From contig NZ_CP081966.1 in NCBI RefSeq assembly GCF_019823065.1, positions 5,421,001-5,485,000 on the forward strand: DNA of 64,000 nucleotides, given 5' to 3'. Below the pieces are notes generated by a model. That model was given only the letters and a program-made list of their open reading frames with translations. It was not told the DNA's origin and did no database searches. The stretch comes from Pseudomonas mosselii. GTDB taxonomy: Bacteria; Pseudomonadota; Gammaproteobacteria; Pseudomonadales; Pseudomonadaceae. The stretch's first letter is position 1, and each line of letters opens with the position of its first letter. Shown here piece by piece: positions 17,457-28,037 of the stretch. Both the position numbers and the translations under genes were made by a program.

Positions 17457-18524
17457 TCAGCCCTGGGACAGCAGTTGGCGCAGGTCGATGACCGCGGCGT
17501 TGGCCCGGGAGATGTAGTTGGCCATCACCAGCGAGTGGTTGGCCCACATGCCAAAGCCGCTGCCGTTGAGCACCATCGGGCTCCACAGCGCTTCCTGCGA
17601 GGCTTCCAGCTCGCGGATGATCTGCCGCACGCTGACCGTGGCGTTCTTCTTCGCCAGCACGTCGGCGAAGTCGACCTCGATGGCGCGCAGCAGGTGCGAC
17701 AGCGCCCAGGCCTGGCCGCGGGCTTCGTAGAACACGTTGTCGATCTGCAGCCACGGGGTCTCGACCACTTCTTCGTCGACCTGCGGCGCCTGGCCAGGGA
17801 CCACGGCCTCGGTCTTCAGGGTGTTGTTCAGCTTGACCCGGCCGACGCTGGCCGACAGGCGCTGGGACAGCGAGCCCAGGCGGGTGGCCACATCGCCCAG
17901 CCAGTTGTTCAGGTTGTCGGCGCGGGTGTAGAAGATCGCGCCCTGGTCACCCTTGGCCAGACGGGTCTGGTAACGGTTCAGCGACTTGATGCCCTCTTCG
18001 AACTCCGACTCGCTCGACGGCAGGATCCAGCTCTTGTTGTCGAAGTTGAAACGCGGCTCGGCCTTGGCCAGGTCGGCGTCCTCGGTCGACTGCGACTGGG
18101 AGCGGGCGAAGTCCTTGCGCAGGGCACGGGACAGGTCGCGCACCTGGACCAGCACGCCGTACTCCCAGCTCGGCATGTTGTCCATCCACAGCCCTGGCGG
18201 GAAGCGGTCGTTGGAAATATAGCCGCCCGGCTTGTCGAGCAAAGTGCCGGCGACGGTCTTGAGGGTCTCGACGGTGGTGTAGCCGATGACCATCTGCTGG
18301 CCGTTGCGCTCGGCGGCGGCCTGGGCGTTCTGCTGCACCGGGAACAGCTCGGGCTCCTGGCTCCAGTACCAGCCCAGGCCGATGCACACCAGCAGGTAGA
18401 GGCCGATCAGGGTCCCCAGGGCACGGCTCCAGAGGCCGCCAAGGTAGCTACGGGTGGCAGCGCCGCGGGTTTCGACCCGCTCACGGGGCTCGGCCTTGGC
18501 CTCGCGGTTTTTCCAATCCAGCAT
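17457..18524 (-). CDS. DUF2333 family inner-membrane protein
   Basis: A 355-residue protein with one membrane segment near the N terminus (about residues 31-50, GTLIGLYLLVCIGLGWYW) and a large, probably periplasmic helical remainder. The sequence matches the gammaproteobacterial DUF2333 family, whose function is unknown. It is first of a two-gene operon with the Nudix hydrolase. The equivalent in PAO1 is PA4842. Confidence 0.85.
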   Translation of the reverse strand: MLDWKNREAKAEPRERVETRGAATRSYLGGLWSRALGTLIGLYLLVCIGLGWYWSQEPELFPVQQNAQAAAERNGQQMVIGYTTVETLKTVAGTLLDKPGGYISNDRFPPGLWMDNMPSWEYGVLVQVRDLSRALRKDFARSQSQSTEDADLAKAEPRFNFDNKSWILPSSESEFEEGIKSLNRYQTRLAKGDQGAIFYTRADNLNNWLGDVATRLGSLSQRLSASVGRVKLNNTLKTEAVVPGQAPQVDEEVVETPWLQIDNVFYEARGQAWALSHLLRAIEVDFADVLAKKNATVSVRQIIRELEASQEALWSPMVLNGSGFGMWANHSLVMANYISRANAAVIDLRQLLSQG

Positions 18525-18773
18525 GGCATTGTCCTTAATCAGTCACGAACGGTTCAGGGCTTGGACCACAGGCCTCGGCCAGGGTGCCACGACAAGCCCG
18601 CATGCCAGCACTATAAAGCAGACGCCGCCATTCGTATAAGCGACCATCGGGTCGGCAACTGAATGACGGTCCTTGAGCACTTTGTTGACCCCAGGCACTC
18701 GCTTGTCGGAAAAGGGGTGCTAGCATAGAGCCATCATTGAACCTGCGCCCTCCCACTCATAAGTAGTCAGGAC

Positions 18774-20390
18774 ATGACCCAGCCAGCCGAGCCGAGCCAC
18801 GAACGCCTCAAGCAGCATTTTGCCCAGCGGGTGATCCACCAGGCCCGGCAGATCCTCGAGATCTGGCAGCGCCTGCAGCGTGGCGAGTGGTCCAGCGGCG
18901 ACCTGGGCGAGCTGTGCGAGGCCAACCTGCGTCTGCAGCGCTACGCCGAACGCTTCGAGCAGCCTGAGCACGGCAGCCTGTCGACGGCCATCGGCCAGAC
19001 CCTGCGCGCCATCGAGGCCAACAGCGCGCGGCTCAACTCCGAACTGATCAGCGAACTCAACCGCCTGATGCAGCGCCTGTCGCGCACCGGCCTGCGCAAG
19101 GGCGACCAGCTCGACAACGTGCCCCTGCCGCCACTGCGCAAGCCGGTGTACATCGTCCTGCAGGACCATGAACGCGCCGAGCGCCTGGCCCAGCAGCTGG
19201 AGTTCTTCGGCCTGAGCGTGCAGGCGCTGTGCAGCGCCGAGGCGTTCCAGGCGTCGATGAGCGAGCGCCTGCCCTCGGCCATCGTCATGGATGTGGACTT
19301 CACTGGCGCCGGCGTCGGCCTGCAGCTGGCGGCCCAAGCCCAGCAGGGGCTGGAGCAGCCGGTGCCGCTGCTGTTCTTCTGCTTGCACGAGACCGACACC
19401 CCGACCCGCCTGGCCGCAGTGCGCGCCGGCGGCCAGGAGTTCCTCACCGGCACCCTGGACGCCTCCAGCCTGCTGGAGAAGCTCGAGCTGTTGACCAGTG
19501 CCACTCAGTACGACCCGTTCCGCGTGCTGGTGATCGACGACTCCCGCGCCCAGGCCCTGCATACCGAGCGCCTGCTCAACAGCGCCGGGATCATCACCCG
19601 CACCCTGACCGAGCCGATCCGCACCATGAGCGAGCTGGCCGACTTCCAGCCCGACCTGATCATCCTCGATATGTACATGCCCGAGTGCACCGGCCCTGAG
19701 CTGGCCAAGGTGATCCGCCACAATGACCGCTACGTCAGCGTGCCGATCATCTACCTGTCGGCCGAGGACGACCTGGACAAGCAGCTCGACGCCATGAGCG
19801 AAGGCGGCGACGACTTCCTCACCAAGCCGATCCGCTCGCGGCACCTGGTGACCACCGTGCGCAACCGTGCCGCCCGTGCTCGCCACCTCAAGGCGCGGAT
19901 GGTCCGCGACAGCCTCACCGGGCTGTACAACCACACCCATATCCTGCAGCTGCTCGAGGACTGCAGCTTCCGCGCCCGCCGCGAAGCGCAGCCGCTGAGT
20001 TTCGCCATGCTCGATATCGACCACTTCAAGAAAATCAACGACCGCCACGGCCACCCCATGGGCGACCGGGTGATCAAGAGCCTGGCGCTGTTCCTCAAGC
20101 AGCGCCTGCGCAAGACCGACTTCATCGGCCGCTACGGCGGCGAGGAGTTCGCCATCGTCATGCCCAATACCGGACTGGACGCGGCGCACAAGGTGCTCGA
20201 CGAAATCCGTCGACGTTTTGCCGAGATCCATTACCCGGCCCAGCCCCACGACCTGCAGTGCACCTTCAGCGCCGGGGTGGTGCAGCTGGACGAGCAGCTC
20301 GACGCGCTGACCATGGCCAGCGCCGCGGACGAAGCGCTGTACCGCGCCAAGCATGCCGGACGCAACTGCGTGGTGCGGGTCGAGCCTTAG
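18774..20390 (+). CDS. gcbA: Response regulator diguanylate cyclase, GcbA-like
   Basis: A 538-residue cytoplasmic protein that should make cyclic di-GMP. Residues ~1-120 are helical. Residues ~124-240 resemble a receiver whose acidic pocket has diverged (VLQDHE instead of a DD pair). Residues ~246-360 are a full receiver with VLVIDDS and the likely phosphoacceptor Asp in ILDMYMPE. The GGDEF domain has an intact GGEEF active site at 455-459 and the inhibitory RxxD I-site at 446-449, so it should be both active and product-inhibited. Homologue PA4843/GcbA promotes early attachment in pseudomonads. The neighbours (DUF2333 upstream, chemoreceptor downstream) are as in PAO1. Confidence 0.9.
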   Translation: MTQPAEPSHERLKQHFAQRVIHQARQILEIWQRLQRGEWSSGDLGELCEANLRLQRYAERFEQPEHGSLSTAIGQTLRAIEANSARLNSELISELNRLMQRLSRTGLRKGDQLDNVPLPPLRKPVYIVLQDHERAERLAQQLEFFGLSVQALCSAEAFQASMSERLPSAIVMDVDFTGAGVGLQLAAQAQQGLEQPVPLLFFCLHETDTPTRLAAVRAGGQEFLTGTLDASSLLEKLELLTSATQYDPFRVLVIDDSRAQALHTERLLNSAGIITRTLTEPIRTMSELADFQPDLIILDMYMPECTGPELAKVIRHNDRYVSVPIIYLSAEDDLDKQLDAMSEGGDDFLTKPIRSRHLVTTVRNRAARARHLKARMVRDSLTGLYNHTHILQLLEDCSFRARREAQPLSFAMLDIDHFKKINDRHGHPMGDRVIKSLALFLKQRLRKTDFIGRYGGEEFAIVMPNTGLDAAHKVLDEIRRRFAEIHYPAQPHDLQCTFSAGVVQLDEQLDALTMASAADEALYRAKHAGRNCVVRVEP

Positions 20391-20569
20391 CCCCCTGTGG
20401 TAGCCGGCTTGCCGGACAGAGGCCGGCGCAGGAAAACCACAGCAGAAGCCAATACCGGCACTGTGCCACTTTTTTATGGCGCCAGCCCTCCGTCGTCATC
20501 ACCCCGTCACAAAATCGCAATAACTTCAGGGCCGACTTCTCCACTCCCCTCCGCAGGAAGTTCGCGGCT

Positions 20570-22531
20570 ATGCGCCTGAAGTGGCTGACCAATTTCAACA
20601 CCCTGTTGCTGGTGACCGTGTGTATTGCCCTGGGCGCGACCCTGTGGTGGTCGCAACGCGCCCTGGAACGTCCCTATCAACTGATGGAGCGCTACCTGGG
20701 CCTGTCACAGCAGTTCCAGAACGATGCCGCGCGCAACATCCAGGCCTACCTGGGCAGCGGCGACGCCCTGCGCCACGCGGCGGCCATGGAGGCCAACACT
20801 CAGTTGCAGGCGGCCCTGGCCGACTGGCCAGAGCCTTTGTCGGCCAAGCTGCGCCCGAGCCTGGACAGCCTGCAGGGCTTCACCGCCAACGAACTGCTCG
20901 CCGCCGGCAAGTTGGCCGGCGATCCCCAGGCCCTGCTGCTGCAAGCCGAGCGGGAGCTGGGGGCGAACCTCGAACAACTGGCCAGCTACGCCCGCGACAG
21001 CGCCAGCAGCGACGCCGGCCGCTACCTGACGCCGCTGCTGGAGGCCTCTGTGCACCTGGGCCGGCTGTCCCTGGCCCGGGACAAGCTGGTCAGCAGCGGC
21101 CGCGCCGAACTGGCCGCCGAGGTGGAGCGCGAACTGCAACTGATCACCGCCCAGGCCCAGGCCATCGATGACCTGCCGCTGCTGGGGGTGACCCGCGCCG
21201 CCGAGTCCAACGCCGATGACTTCGCCGCGATGATGGGCCTGGAATCCCAGGCCAGCAGCCAGCAGGAAGACGTCGCCGTGGGCCTGAAGCGCGAGCTGCA
21301 CAGCCTGCTCGGCCGCTACCCCGGCGAATTGCAGCGCACCCGCCAACAGATCGAGCGCCGCGCCGCCCTGGCCGCCAGCACCGGCGAGCGCCTGGAAGCG
21401 GTGCAGCAGGCCATCGCCGGCCTCGAGCCCGAGGTGCGCGGCCTGCACGCCACCATCGCCGGCGAAGTGCGCCTGATCCAGGGCCTGATGATCGGCCTGA
21501 TCCTGCTGATCGCCCTGCTGATCGACACCCTGCAGCGCCGCCTGGCACGCACCCTGACCAGCCTGGCCCCGGCATTGTCGCGCTGGGCCGAGGGCGATTT
21601 CGCCCAGGCCATCGCCCTGGGCCGCACCAACCGCGAGCTGCACGATATCCAGGAGTCGCTGAACCGCCTGCGCCAGTACCTGGTGGAACTGGTCGGTACC
21701 ATCCGCCACAACGCCGAGCAGGTGGCCGGCAGCAGCCATGCCCTGGCCGGCATGAGCAGCGCCCTGCACGACGGCGCCGAGCGCCAGGCCGGCGACACGG
21801 CGCAGATCCGCGACGCCCTGGGCGAGCTGGAGGCGACTATCCAGCAGGTGGCCGGTGACGCCAGCGCCGCCGCCGAGGCCAGCCGCGATGCCGGCCGGGC
21901 CGTGGAGCAGGGCCAGACGGTGATCGGCCAGAGCCTGTCCGGCCTGCGTTCGCTGGTCGACGAGGTGCAGGGCAACGCGCGGATGATCGAGCAACTGGCG
22001 GAAGAGTCGGCGACCATCGGTGGCGTGCTCACGGTGATCAGGGCGATTGCCGAACAGACCAACCTGCTGGCCCTCAATGCCGCCATCGAAGCGGCCCGGG
22101 CCGGCGAGATGGGCCGTGGCTTCGCCGTGGTCGCGGATGAAGTGCGCTCGCTGGCCCAGCGCACCACCGGCGCCACCGGCGAGATCCAGGCGCTGATCGA
22201 CCGCCTGCAGCAGGCCGCCCGCAGTTCGGTGGACGGCATGCGCACCCAGCTGGAACACGCCGAGGCCACGGCCAACCAGGCGCAGTCGGCCGATGGCGCG
22301 CTGGACGCGATCGTCAGTGCCATCCGCACCATTGCCGACACGGCGGTGCGGATCGCCGATGTGACCGCGCAGCAAACCGGGGCGGTGAGCGAGATCCGCG
22401 ACCACAGCGAACGGATTCATGAGCTGGGCGAGGACAACCTGCAGCGCATTGGCGAAGGACGTGAGCAGGGCGAGCAGTTGCTCAAGCTGGGGGGCGAGTT
22501 GAATACGGCGGTGCGGGCGTTCAGGCTCTAA
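20570..22531 (+). CDS. Methyl-accepting chemotaxis protein, CtpL-like
   Basis: A 653-residue chemoreceptor. The ATG at 20570 is preferred because it follows AGGAAG and is immediately followed by an N-terminal membrane anchor (about residues 7-27). A ~265-residue periplasmic helical sensor domain comes next, then a second membrane segment ([12 protein letters not shown]), a HAMP-like stretch and the cytoplasmic signalling domain. The highly conserved hairpin tip [19 protein letters not shown] is intact. Gene order identifies it as the counterpart of PA4844 (CtpL), which mediates phosphate taxis in P. aeruginosa; ligand identity here is inferred from context only. Confidence 0.88.
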   Translation: MRLKWLTNFNTLLLVTVCIALGATLWWSQRALERPYQLMERYLGLSQQFQNDAARNIQAYLGSGDALRHAAAMEANTQLQAALADWPEPLSAKLRPSLDSLQGFTANELLAAGKLAGDPQALLLQAERELGANLEQLASYARDSASSDAGRYLTPLLEASVHLGRLSLARDKLVSSGRAELAAEVERELQLITAQAQAIDDLPLLGVTRAAESNADDFAAMMGLESQASSQQEDVAVGLKRELHSLLGRYPGELQRTRQQIERRAALAASTGERLEAVQQAIAGLEPEVRGLHATIAGEVRLIQGLMIGLILLIALLIDTLQRRLARTLTSLAPALSRWAEGDFAQAIALGRTNRELHDIQESLNRLRQYLVELVGTIRHNAEQVAGSSHALAGMSSALHDGAERQAGDTAQIRDALGELEATIQQVAGDASAAAEASRDAGRAVEQGQTVIGQSLSGLRSLVDEVQGNARMIEQLAEESATIGGVLTVIRAIAEQTNLLALNAAIEAARAGEMGRGFAVVADEVRSLAQRTTGATGEIQALIDRLQQAARSSVDGMRTQLEHAEATANQAQSADGALDAIVSAIRTIADTAVRIADVTAQQTGAVSEIRDHSERIHELGEDNLQRIGEGREQGEQLLKLGGELNTAVRAFRL

Positions 22532-22561
22532 CCCCTGCTTGATGGCAGAGGGACGCGAACC

Positions 22562-22605
22562 CTCTAGGAGCGGCCTTGTGTCGCGATGGGCCGCGCAGCG
22601 GCCCC
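22562..22605 (+). repeat. Single REP element
   Basis: TAGGAGCGGCCTTGTGTCGCGATGGGCCGC is one copy of the REP family seen as inverted pairs elsewhere in the window. It lies between the chemoreceptor stop and the dsbD start. Confidence 0.65.
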
Positions 22606-22659
22606 AATTTCGGCCAACTCCGCTATCATGCCCGCCACGTTCCACCTCGCGAGTCCGCC

Positions 22660-24417
22660 ATGCGCCGCCTGTTTTTCCTGCTGCTCCTGCTGCTGGCCAG
22701 CCCCGTCTTCGCCACGGGCCTGCTCGACAACCGCCCCAGCGCCACCCTCGGCGCCGCCTCCAACAGCGCTGACTTCCTGCCCGTGCACGAAGCCTTCAAG
22801 CTCAGCCTGGTCCAGGCCGACGCCCAGACCGTCAAACTGCGCTTCGTCGCCACCGACGGCTACTACCTCTACCGCCACCGCTTCCAGTTCCGCACCGAAC
22901 CCGCGGACATCCGCCTGGGCGCGCCGAACATCCCCAAGGGCGAGGCCAAGCACGACGAGTTCTTCGGCGATGTCGAGGTGTACCACGGCGTGCTCGACAT
23001 CGAGCTGCCGCGCAACGACCCGCGCGCCTTCACCCTGCTGGTGGGCTACCAGGGCTGCGCCGACAAGGGCCTGTGCTATCCGCCGGAAACCGCGCGGCTG
23101 AGCATCGACGGCCAAGGCGCCCCGCTGCCGGCAACCGCCGAGCAGGGCTGGACCTGGAAATCGCTGCTGCTGTTCTTCCTCGCCGGGGTCGGCCTGACCT
23201 TCACCCCCTGCGTGCTGCCGATGCTGCCGATCCTTTCCGGCGTGGTCCTGCGCGGCCAGGTCGGCGGCCTGCGCGGGCTGTCGCTGTCGCTGGCCTATGT
23301 GCTGCCGATGGCGGCGAGCTTCGCCGTGCTCGGTGCGCTGATGGGCCTGTTTGGCGCCGGCCTGAACCTGCAGGCACGTCTGCAGTCGGCCTGGGTGCTG
23401 GTGCCGTTCGCCGCGTTCTTCGTGCTGTTCGCCCTGGCCATGTTCGGCCTGTTCGACATCAAGCTGCCGCAGGTCCTGAGCAGCCGCCTGGACAACCTCG
23501 CCCACCGCACCAAGGGCGGCTCGCTGCTCGGCGCGGCAGTGCTCGGCGTGCTGTCCAGCCTGCTGGTCTCGCCCTGCGTGTCGGCGCCGCTGGCCGGCGC
23601 CTTGCTGTATATCAGCGCCAGCGGCGACGCCCTGGGCGGCGCGCTGAAACTCTTCGCCCTGGGCCTGGGCATGGGCGCGCCGTTGCTGCTGGTGGCCACC
23701 GGCGGCGCGGCCTGGCTGCCGAAGAGCGGGCCGTGGATGAATACGGTGAAGAACGCCATCGGCGTATTGCTGCTGGGCCTGGCCATCGGCCTGCTCAGCC
23801 GCGTGCTGCCGGGGCCAGCCACCCTGCTGCTGGTCGGCCTGCTGGCCGCCGGCGTGGCGCTGTTCCTCGGCGCCCTGGAGTTCGTGGTCAAGACCCCGCG
23901 CCAGCGCCTGGCGCAACTGCTGGGCCTGGCGCTGCTGGTGTATGCCCTGGCCTGCTGGTATGGCGCCCTGAGTGGCCAGGGCGACCCGCTGCGTCCGCTG
24001 CCGCCACCCACCGTGGCCGGCAGCCCCGTAGCGGCCAAGGCCGACGCCTGGCAGACCATCACCAGCCCCGCTGCCCTCGACGCCGCCCTGGCCGAGGCCA
24101 AAGCCGCTGGCCAGCCAGTGCTGCTCGACTGGTACGCCGACTGGTGCATCAGCTGCAAGGTGATCGAGCACGAAGTGCTCAACGCGCCGCAGGTCCAGCC
24201 GCAACTGGGCGCCTTCCGCCTACTGCGCTTCGACATCACCGAGAGCAACGCGCAACAACGCGCCCTGCTCGACCGCTACCGGTTGTTCGGCCCTCCCGCG
24301 CTGATGTTCTTTGCCGCGAACGGCAGCGAAATGACCACCGATCGGGTCATCGGCGAGATAAACGCCGGCGATTTCGCCCAGGTATTGACGCGCGTGCGCG
24401 GCCAACTCGGGCTATAA
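22660..24417 (+). CDS. dsbD: Protein-disulfide reductase DsbD (thiol:disulfide interchange)
   Basis: A 585-residue inner-membrane protein that moves electrons from cytoplasmic thioredoxin to periplasmic thiols. The ATG at 22660 begins a signal peptide (MRRLFFLLLLLLASPVFA). The N-terminal periplasmic domain has the paired Cys segment GCADKGLCYPP. The central membrane domain of about eight helices has one conserved Cys in TFTPCVLPMLPI and the second in VSPCVSAPLAGA. The C-terminal thioredoxin-like domain has the active site WCISC. All three redox pairs are present, so the protein looks functional. The PAO1 counterpart is PA4845 (dipZ). Confidence 0.95.
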   Translation: MRRLFFLLLLLLASPVFATGLLDNRPSATLGAASNSADFLPVHEAFKLSLVQADAQTVKLRFVATDGYYLYRHRFQFRTEPADIRLGAPNIPKGEAKHDEFFGDVEVYHGVLDIELPRNDPRAFTLLVGYQGCADKGLCYPPETARLSIDGQGAPLPATAEQGWTWKSLLLFFLAGVGLTFTPCVLPMLPILSGVVLRGQVGGLRGLSLSLAYVLPMAASFAVLGALMGLFGAGLNLQARLQSAWVLVPFAAFFVLFALAMFGLFDIKLPQVLSSRLDNLAHRTKGGSLLGAAVLGVLSSLLVSPCVSAPLAGALLYISASGDALGGALKLFALGLGMGAPLLLVATGGAAWLPKSGPWMNTVKNAIGVLLLGLAIGLLSRVLPGPATLLLVGLLAAGVALFLGALEFVVKTPRQRLAQLLGLALLVYALACWYGALSGQGDPLRPLPPPTVAGSPVAAKADAWQTITSPAALDAALAEAKAAGQPVLLDWYADWCISCKVIEHEVLNAPQVQPQLGAFRLLRFDITESNAQQRALLDRYRLFGPPALMFFAANGSEMTTDRVIGEINAGDFAQVLTRVRGQLGL

Positions 24418-24594
24418 CTTCCCGCGTCCAGTGAAAAAACCCCGCAGCAGTGACCAGACTTAACCATCTGGTCACATACTTTGCGCGAATCTCGGACATC
24501 GTGCTGGCTATTGCCGGGAACTGGACACTCAGCGCCGCTTGCGGCATAGTCGCCGCGCTATGTCGAATTGCCCTACAAAACCAAGGAATCGCAG

Positions 24595-25047
24595 ATGGCA
24601 ACCCTACTGGTGCTGCACGGCCCCAACCTGAACCTGCTCGGGACCCGCGAACCGGGCCACTACGGCGCCGCCACCCTGGCCCAGATCAATCAGGACCTGG
24701 AGCAACGCGCCCGCGCCGCCGGCCACCATCTGCAATACCTGCAGAGCAATGCCGAATACGAATTGATCGACCGCATCCATGCCGCGCGCAACGAAGGCGT
24801 GGACTTCATCCTGATCAATCCGGCCGCTTTCACCCACACAAGCGTCGCATTACGTGACGCATTGCTTGCGGTGAGCATCCCATTCATCGAAGTGCACCTC
24901 TCGAACGTGCACAAGCGTGAACCGTTCCGCCACCACTCCTACTTTTCCGATGTTGCCGTAGGGGTGATCTGCGGCCTCGGTGCCACCGGTTACCGGCTGG
25001 CCCTGGAGTCCGCGCTGGAACACCTGGCTGCCAACGCACAGCCCTGA
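24595..25047 (+). CDS. aroQ: Type II 3-dehydroquinate dehydratase
   Basis: A 150-residue enzyme that dehydrates 3-dehydroquinate in the shikimate pathway. It starts at the ATG at 24595 after AAGGAATCG. Hallmarks are [17 protein letters not shown] (catalytic Tyr), [17 protein letters not shown] (substrate loop), FIEVHLSN and the C-terminal catalytic His in [12 protein letters not shown]. The length is normal for the dodecameric type II class. It stands just before accBC, as in PAO1 (PA4846 to PA4848). Confidence 0.96.
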   Translation: MATLLVLHGPNLNLLGTREPGHYGAATLAQINQDLEQRARAAGHHLQYLQSNAEYELIDRIHAARNEGVDFILINPAAFTHTSVALRDALLAVSIPFIEVHLSNVHKREPFRHHSYFSDVAVGVICGLGATGYRLALESALEHLAANAQP

Positions 25048-25147
25048 TGACACAAGGCCTTGGCCCTTCGGGCCGAGGCTCATGAAGAAACGTTTTAGAC
25101 ACGTTTTAAAAATACGTCCCCGACCGAACCTTGGGAGTTGATGATTA

Positions 25148-25615
25148 ATGGATATCCGTAAAGTCAAGAAGCTGATCGAACTGCTGGAAGAGTCTGGCAT
25201 CGACGAACTGGAGATCAAGGAAGGCGAAGAGTCCGTTCGCATCAGCCGCCACAGCAAGACCCCGGCCGGCGCCCAGTACTTCGCCGCTCCGGCACCGATG
25301 GCCGCTCCGGTTGCCGCCGCAGCACCTGTTGCCGCCGCCGCCCCGGCCGCTGAAGCCGCCGCCGCCGCGCCTGCCCTGAAAGGCACCGTTGTTCGTTCGC
25401 CAATGGTCGGCACCTTCTATCGCAAGCCTTCGCCAACCTCGGCCAACTTCGCCGAAGTCGGCCAGGCCGTGAAGAAAGGCGACACCCTGTGCATCGTCGA
25501 AGCCATGAAAATGATGAACCACATCGAAGCCGAGATCGGCGGTGTGATCGACGCCATCCTGGTGGAAGACGGCCAGCCGGTTGAGTACGACCAGCCGCTG
25601 TTCACCATCGTTTGA
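25148..25615 (+). CDS. accB: Acetyl-CoA carboxylase biotin carboxyl carrier protein
   Basis: A 155-residue BCCP. Residues 1-35 are the conserved N-terminal domain, followed by an Ala/Pro-rich linker (about 40-75) and the biotinyl domain. The biotin-accepting Lys is in [15 protein letters not shown] carries CO2 from biotin carboxylase to the transferase in fatty acid synthesis. It is cotranscribed with accC, whose start follows after 17 bases. GGGAG upstream of the ATG is the ribosome site. Confidence 0.97.
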   Translation: MDIRKVKKLIELLEESGIDELEIKEGEESVRISRHSKTPAGAQYFAAPAPMAAPVAAAAPVAAAAPAAEAAAAAPALKGTVVRSPMVGTFYRKPSPTSANFAEVGQAVKKGDTLCIVEAMKMMNHIEAEIGGVIDAILVEDGQPVEYDQPLFTIV

Positions 25616-25632
25616 TTCGCGGAGAACCAACG

Positions 25633-26988
25633 ATGTCTGGGAAGCTTGAAAAAGTCCTGATCGCCAACCGTGGGGAAATTGCCCTGCGGATCCTGCGTGC
25701 CTGCAAAGAGCTGGGCATCAAGACCGTCGCCGTGCACTCCACGGCCGACCGTGAACTGATGCACCTGGGCCTGGCAGACGAGTCGGTCTGCATCGGCCCT
25801 GCATCGTCCAAGGATTCGTACCTGCACATTCCGGCGATCATCGCCGCCGCCGAAGTGACAGGCGCCACCGCCATCCACCCGGGCTACGGCTTCCTCGCGG
25901 AAAACGCCGATTTCGCCGAGCAGGTGGAAAAATCCGGCTTCGCCTTCATCGGCCCGAAAGCCGATACCATCCGCCTGATGGGCGACAAGGTGTCGGCCAA
26001 GGACGCGATGATCAAGTCGGGCGTACCGACCGTGCCAGGTTCCGACGGCCCGCTGCCGGAAGACGAAGAGGTTGCCCTGGCAATCGCCCGTGACGTCGGC
26101 TACCCGGTGATCATCAAGGCCGCCGGTGGCGGTGGTGGTCGCGGCATGCGCGTGGTGCACAAGGAAGAGGACCTGATCGCCTCGGCCAAGCTGACCCGCA
26201 CCGAAGCCGGTGCCGCGTTCGGCAACCCGATGGTCTACCTGGAGAAGTTCCTGACCAACCCACGTCACGTGGAAGTGCAGGTGCTGTCCGACGGCCAGGG
26301 CAACGCCGTGCACCTGGGCGACCGTGACTGCTCGCTGCAGCGCCGTCACCAGAAAGTCCTGGAAGAAGCACCGGCCCCGGGCATCGACGAGAAGGCCCGT
26401 CAGGAAGTCTTCAAGCGTTGCGTCGACGCCTGCATCGAGATCGGCTACCGCGGTGCCGGTACCTTCGAGTTCCTGTACGAGAACGGCCGCTTCTACTTCA
26501 TCGAGATGAACACCCGCGTCCAGGTCGAGCACCCGGTCTCGGAGATGGTCACCGGCATCGACATCGTCAAGGAGATGCTGAGCATCGCCGCTGGCAACAA
26601 GCTGTCGTTCCGCCAGGAAGACGTGGTGATTCGCGGTCACTCGCTGGAGTGCCGGATCAACGCCGAAGACCCGAAGAAGTTCATCCCGAGCCCAGGCAAG
26701 GTGAAACACTTCCACGCCCCGGGCGGCAACGGCGTGCGCGTCGATTCGCACCTGTACAGCGGCTACTCGGTTCCGCCGAACTATGATTCGTTGATCGGCA
26801 AGCTGATCACCTACGGCAAGGACCGCGACGAAGCCATGGCGCGCATGCGCAATGCCCTGGACGAGATCGTCGTCGACGGCATCAAGACCAACATCCCGCT
26901 GCACCGTGACCTGGTGCGTGATGAAGGTTTCTGCAAAGGCGGCGTCAACATCCACTACCTCGAGCACAAACTGGCCAACCAGGAGTGA
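25633..26988 (+). CDS. accC: Acetyl-CoA carboxylase biotin carboxylase subunit
   Basis: A 451-residue ATP-grasp enzyme that carboxylates biotin on AccB. The ATG at 25633 ([20 protein letters not shown]) was chosen over one at 25612 because GGAGA precedes it and the N terminus then matches the family. It carries the ATP-binding Gly-rich loop [14 protein letters not shown], the metal/ATP site [17 protein letters not shown] and the [12 protein letters not shown] segment. The frame is complete and ends just before a strong terminator. Confidence 0.97.
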   Translation: MSGKLEKVLIANRGEIALRILRACKELGIKTVAVHSTADRELMHLGLADESVCIGPASSKDSYLHIPAIIAAAEVTGATAIHPGYGFLAENADFAEQVEKSGFAFIGPKADTIRLMGDKVSAKDAMIKSGVPTVPGSDGPLPEDEEVALAIARDVGYPVIIKAAGGGGGRGMRVVHKEEDLIASAKLTRTEAGAAFGNPMVYLEKFLTNPRHVEVQVLSDGQGNAVHLGDRDCSLQRRHQKVLEEAPAPGIDEKARQEVFKRCVDACIEIGYRGAGTFEFLYENGRFYFIEMNTRVQVEHPVSEMVTGIDIVKEMLSIAAGNKLSFRQEDVVIRGHSLECRINAEDPKKFIPSPGKVKHFHAPGGNGVRVDSHLYSGYSVPPNYDSLIGKLITYGKDRDEAMARMRNALDEIVVDGIKTNIPLHRDLVRDEGFCKGGVNIHYLEHKLANQE

Positions 26989-27004
26989 TCGCGTTAGTGT
27001 GATG

Positions 27005-27038
27005 AAAAAGCCCCGGCCCCGTGCCGGGGTTTTTTATT
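27005..27038 (+). terminator. Rho-independent terminator of accBC
   Basis: A GC hairpin (AAAGCCCCGGC-CCCGT-GCCGGGG) followed by a T6 run lies ten bases after the accC stop codon. Confidence 0.9.
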
Positions 27039-27178
27039 TCTGCACATCTCAAAACCTTGGGACCGTGGGAGCGGGCTTGCCCCGCGATTCAACGGCACCA
27101 AACCCAATGGAACCCCGCCCAAACCCACGCAGTCCACCGATCAGGCCCACCTTCCCGAGGCCTCACAAGGAGACTCCC

Positions 27179-27472
27179 ATGAAAGGCACTGCGCTATCCG
27201 CCCTGTTCGCGGCCGCCACCCTGCTGGCCTCGCCTGTGTTCGCCGCCGACGACCTGTGCGCCATGAACCTGCAGAAGATCGACGACAGCATGGCCACCGC
27301 TGGCGCCACTTCCGAAGGCCTGGACAAGGCCATCACCGAGCATGTAGACCAAGCCAAGGCCGCCCAGGCCAAAGGCGACACCAAGGAATGCATCGCCATC
27401 ACCAGCAAGGTGCTCGAGCGCCTGGACAAGACCGAGAAAGGCAGCGGCTCGGCCGGTGGCAGCGGTACCTAG
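27179..27472 (+). CDS. Small secreted protein of unknown function
   Basis: A 97-residue protein with a Sec signal peptide (MKGTALSALFAAATLLASPVFA) and an excellent ribosome site (AAGGAG, six bases before the ATG). The mature region is helical and Ala/Lys/Asp-rich with two Cys (DLCAMN and KECIAI) and a Gly/Ser tail. Similar small proteins occur in pseudomonads without assigned function. A partial REP sequence lies in the gap after the accC terminator. Confidence 0.8.
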   Translation: MKGTALSALFAAATLLASPVFAADDLCAMNLQKIDDSMATAGATSEGLDKAITEHVDQAKAAQAKGDTKECIAITSKVLERLDKTEKGSGSAGGSGT

Positions 27473-27528
27473 ACCCTGAGCGAACGTGGGCGGCCGAACC
27501 TTCTGTCGACGCCGCCCGCGTAAGCGCG

Positions 27529-27534
27529 TATACT
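27529..27534 (+). promoter_or_regulatory. Probable -10 box of ssrA
   Basis: TATACT lies about 43 bases before the mature tmRNA 5' end, leaving a short leader (including a hairpin GTGCTGAAAGGCAC) of the kind removed by RNase P. The -35 element is weak. Confidence 0.5.
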
Positions 27535-27577
27535 CGGCCTTGCGTGCTGAAAGGCACGTTCAGCTAGAGCTGAGTGT

Positions 27578-27970
27578 GGGGCCGATTAGGATTCGACGCC
27601 GGTAGCGAAACTCTAGGTGCATGCCGAGTTGGTAACAGAACTCGTAAATCCACTGTTGCAACTTTCTATAGTTGCCAATGACGACCACTACGGGGAAGTA
27701 AAGTTCGCTGCTTAATTGCAGCTGACCCTTCCTCCTGGTAGCTTCGGCTCCAGCAATCATCAGGGGATGCCTGTAAACCCGAAATGATTGTCATACAGAA
27801 CAGGATCGTCGTGCAGCACGTTGGGGGCGAAGCGACTAAAACTTACCCAACTCATCCAAAGCACCCTGCCCGTCGGGCGGCTGCGGATTAAATCAGTAGA
27901 CACGGCTAAGCATGTAGTACCGACAGCGGAGTACTGGCGGACGGGGGTTCAAATCCCCCCGGCTCCACCA
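27578..27970 (+). ncRNA. ssrA: Transfer-messenger RNA (tmRNA)
   Basis: A 393-nt tmRNA. The 5' end GGGGCCGATTAGGATTCGACGCC pairs with the 3' acceptor strand CGGCTCC before ACCA, and the T-arm GGGGGTTCAAATCCCCCC is intact. The tag reading frame begins at GCC 27674 and reads ANDDHYGEVKFAA before TAA at 27713-27715. The AA end fits a degradation signal for ClpXP/ClpAP. tmRNA rescues ribosomes stalled on broken mRNA. The 3' end of ssrA is a well-known integration site for genomic islands, and the repeat at 58.5 kb shows that it has been used here. Confidence 0.97.
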
Positions 27971-28036
27971 AATCCTAAAAAGAAGACGCCCAATGGGCGT
28001 CTTTTTTTGTGCCTGGCATTCAGTGCCTCAGCGGCA
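27948..28036. repeat. attL-like direct repeat: ssrA 3' end plus terminator
   Basis: This ~88-bp stretch covers TTCAAATCCCCCCGGCTCCACCA of ssrA, the terminator and the following GTGCCTCAGCGGCA. It recurs in direct orientation at 58479-58565 with a handful of mismatches and small indels. The pair marks the two ends of an island inserted at the tmRNA 3' end, with the intact gene at the left junction. Confidence 0.85.
27983..28009 (+). terminator. ssrA terminator (left copy)
   Basis: The hairpin AAGACGCCC-AAT-GGGCGTCTT with a T7 run lies 13 bases past the CCA end. An A-run precedes it, so it could also stop transcription from the right. A nearly identical copy lies at 58510-58537. Confidence 0.92.
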
Positions 28037-28037
28037 C

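Noticed and set aside
27890..27970. A tRNA-like T-arm and CCA end
   Set aside because: It is the tRNA-like 3' half of ssrA, not a separate tRNA gene.
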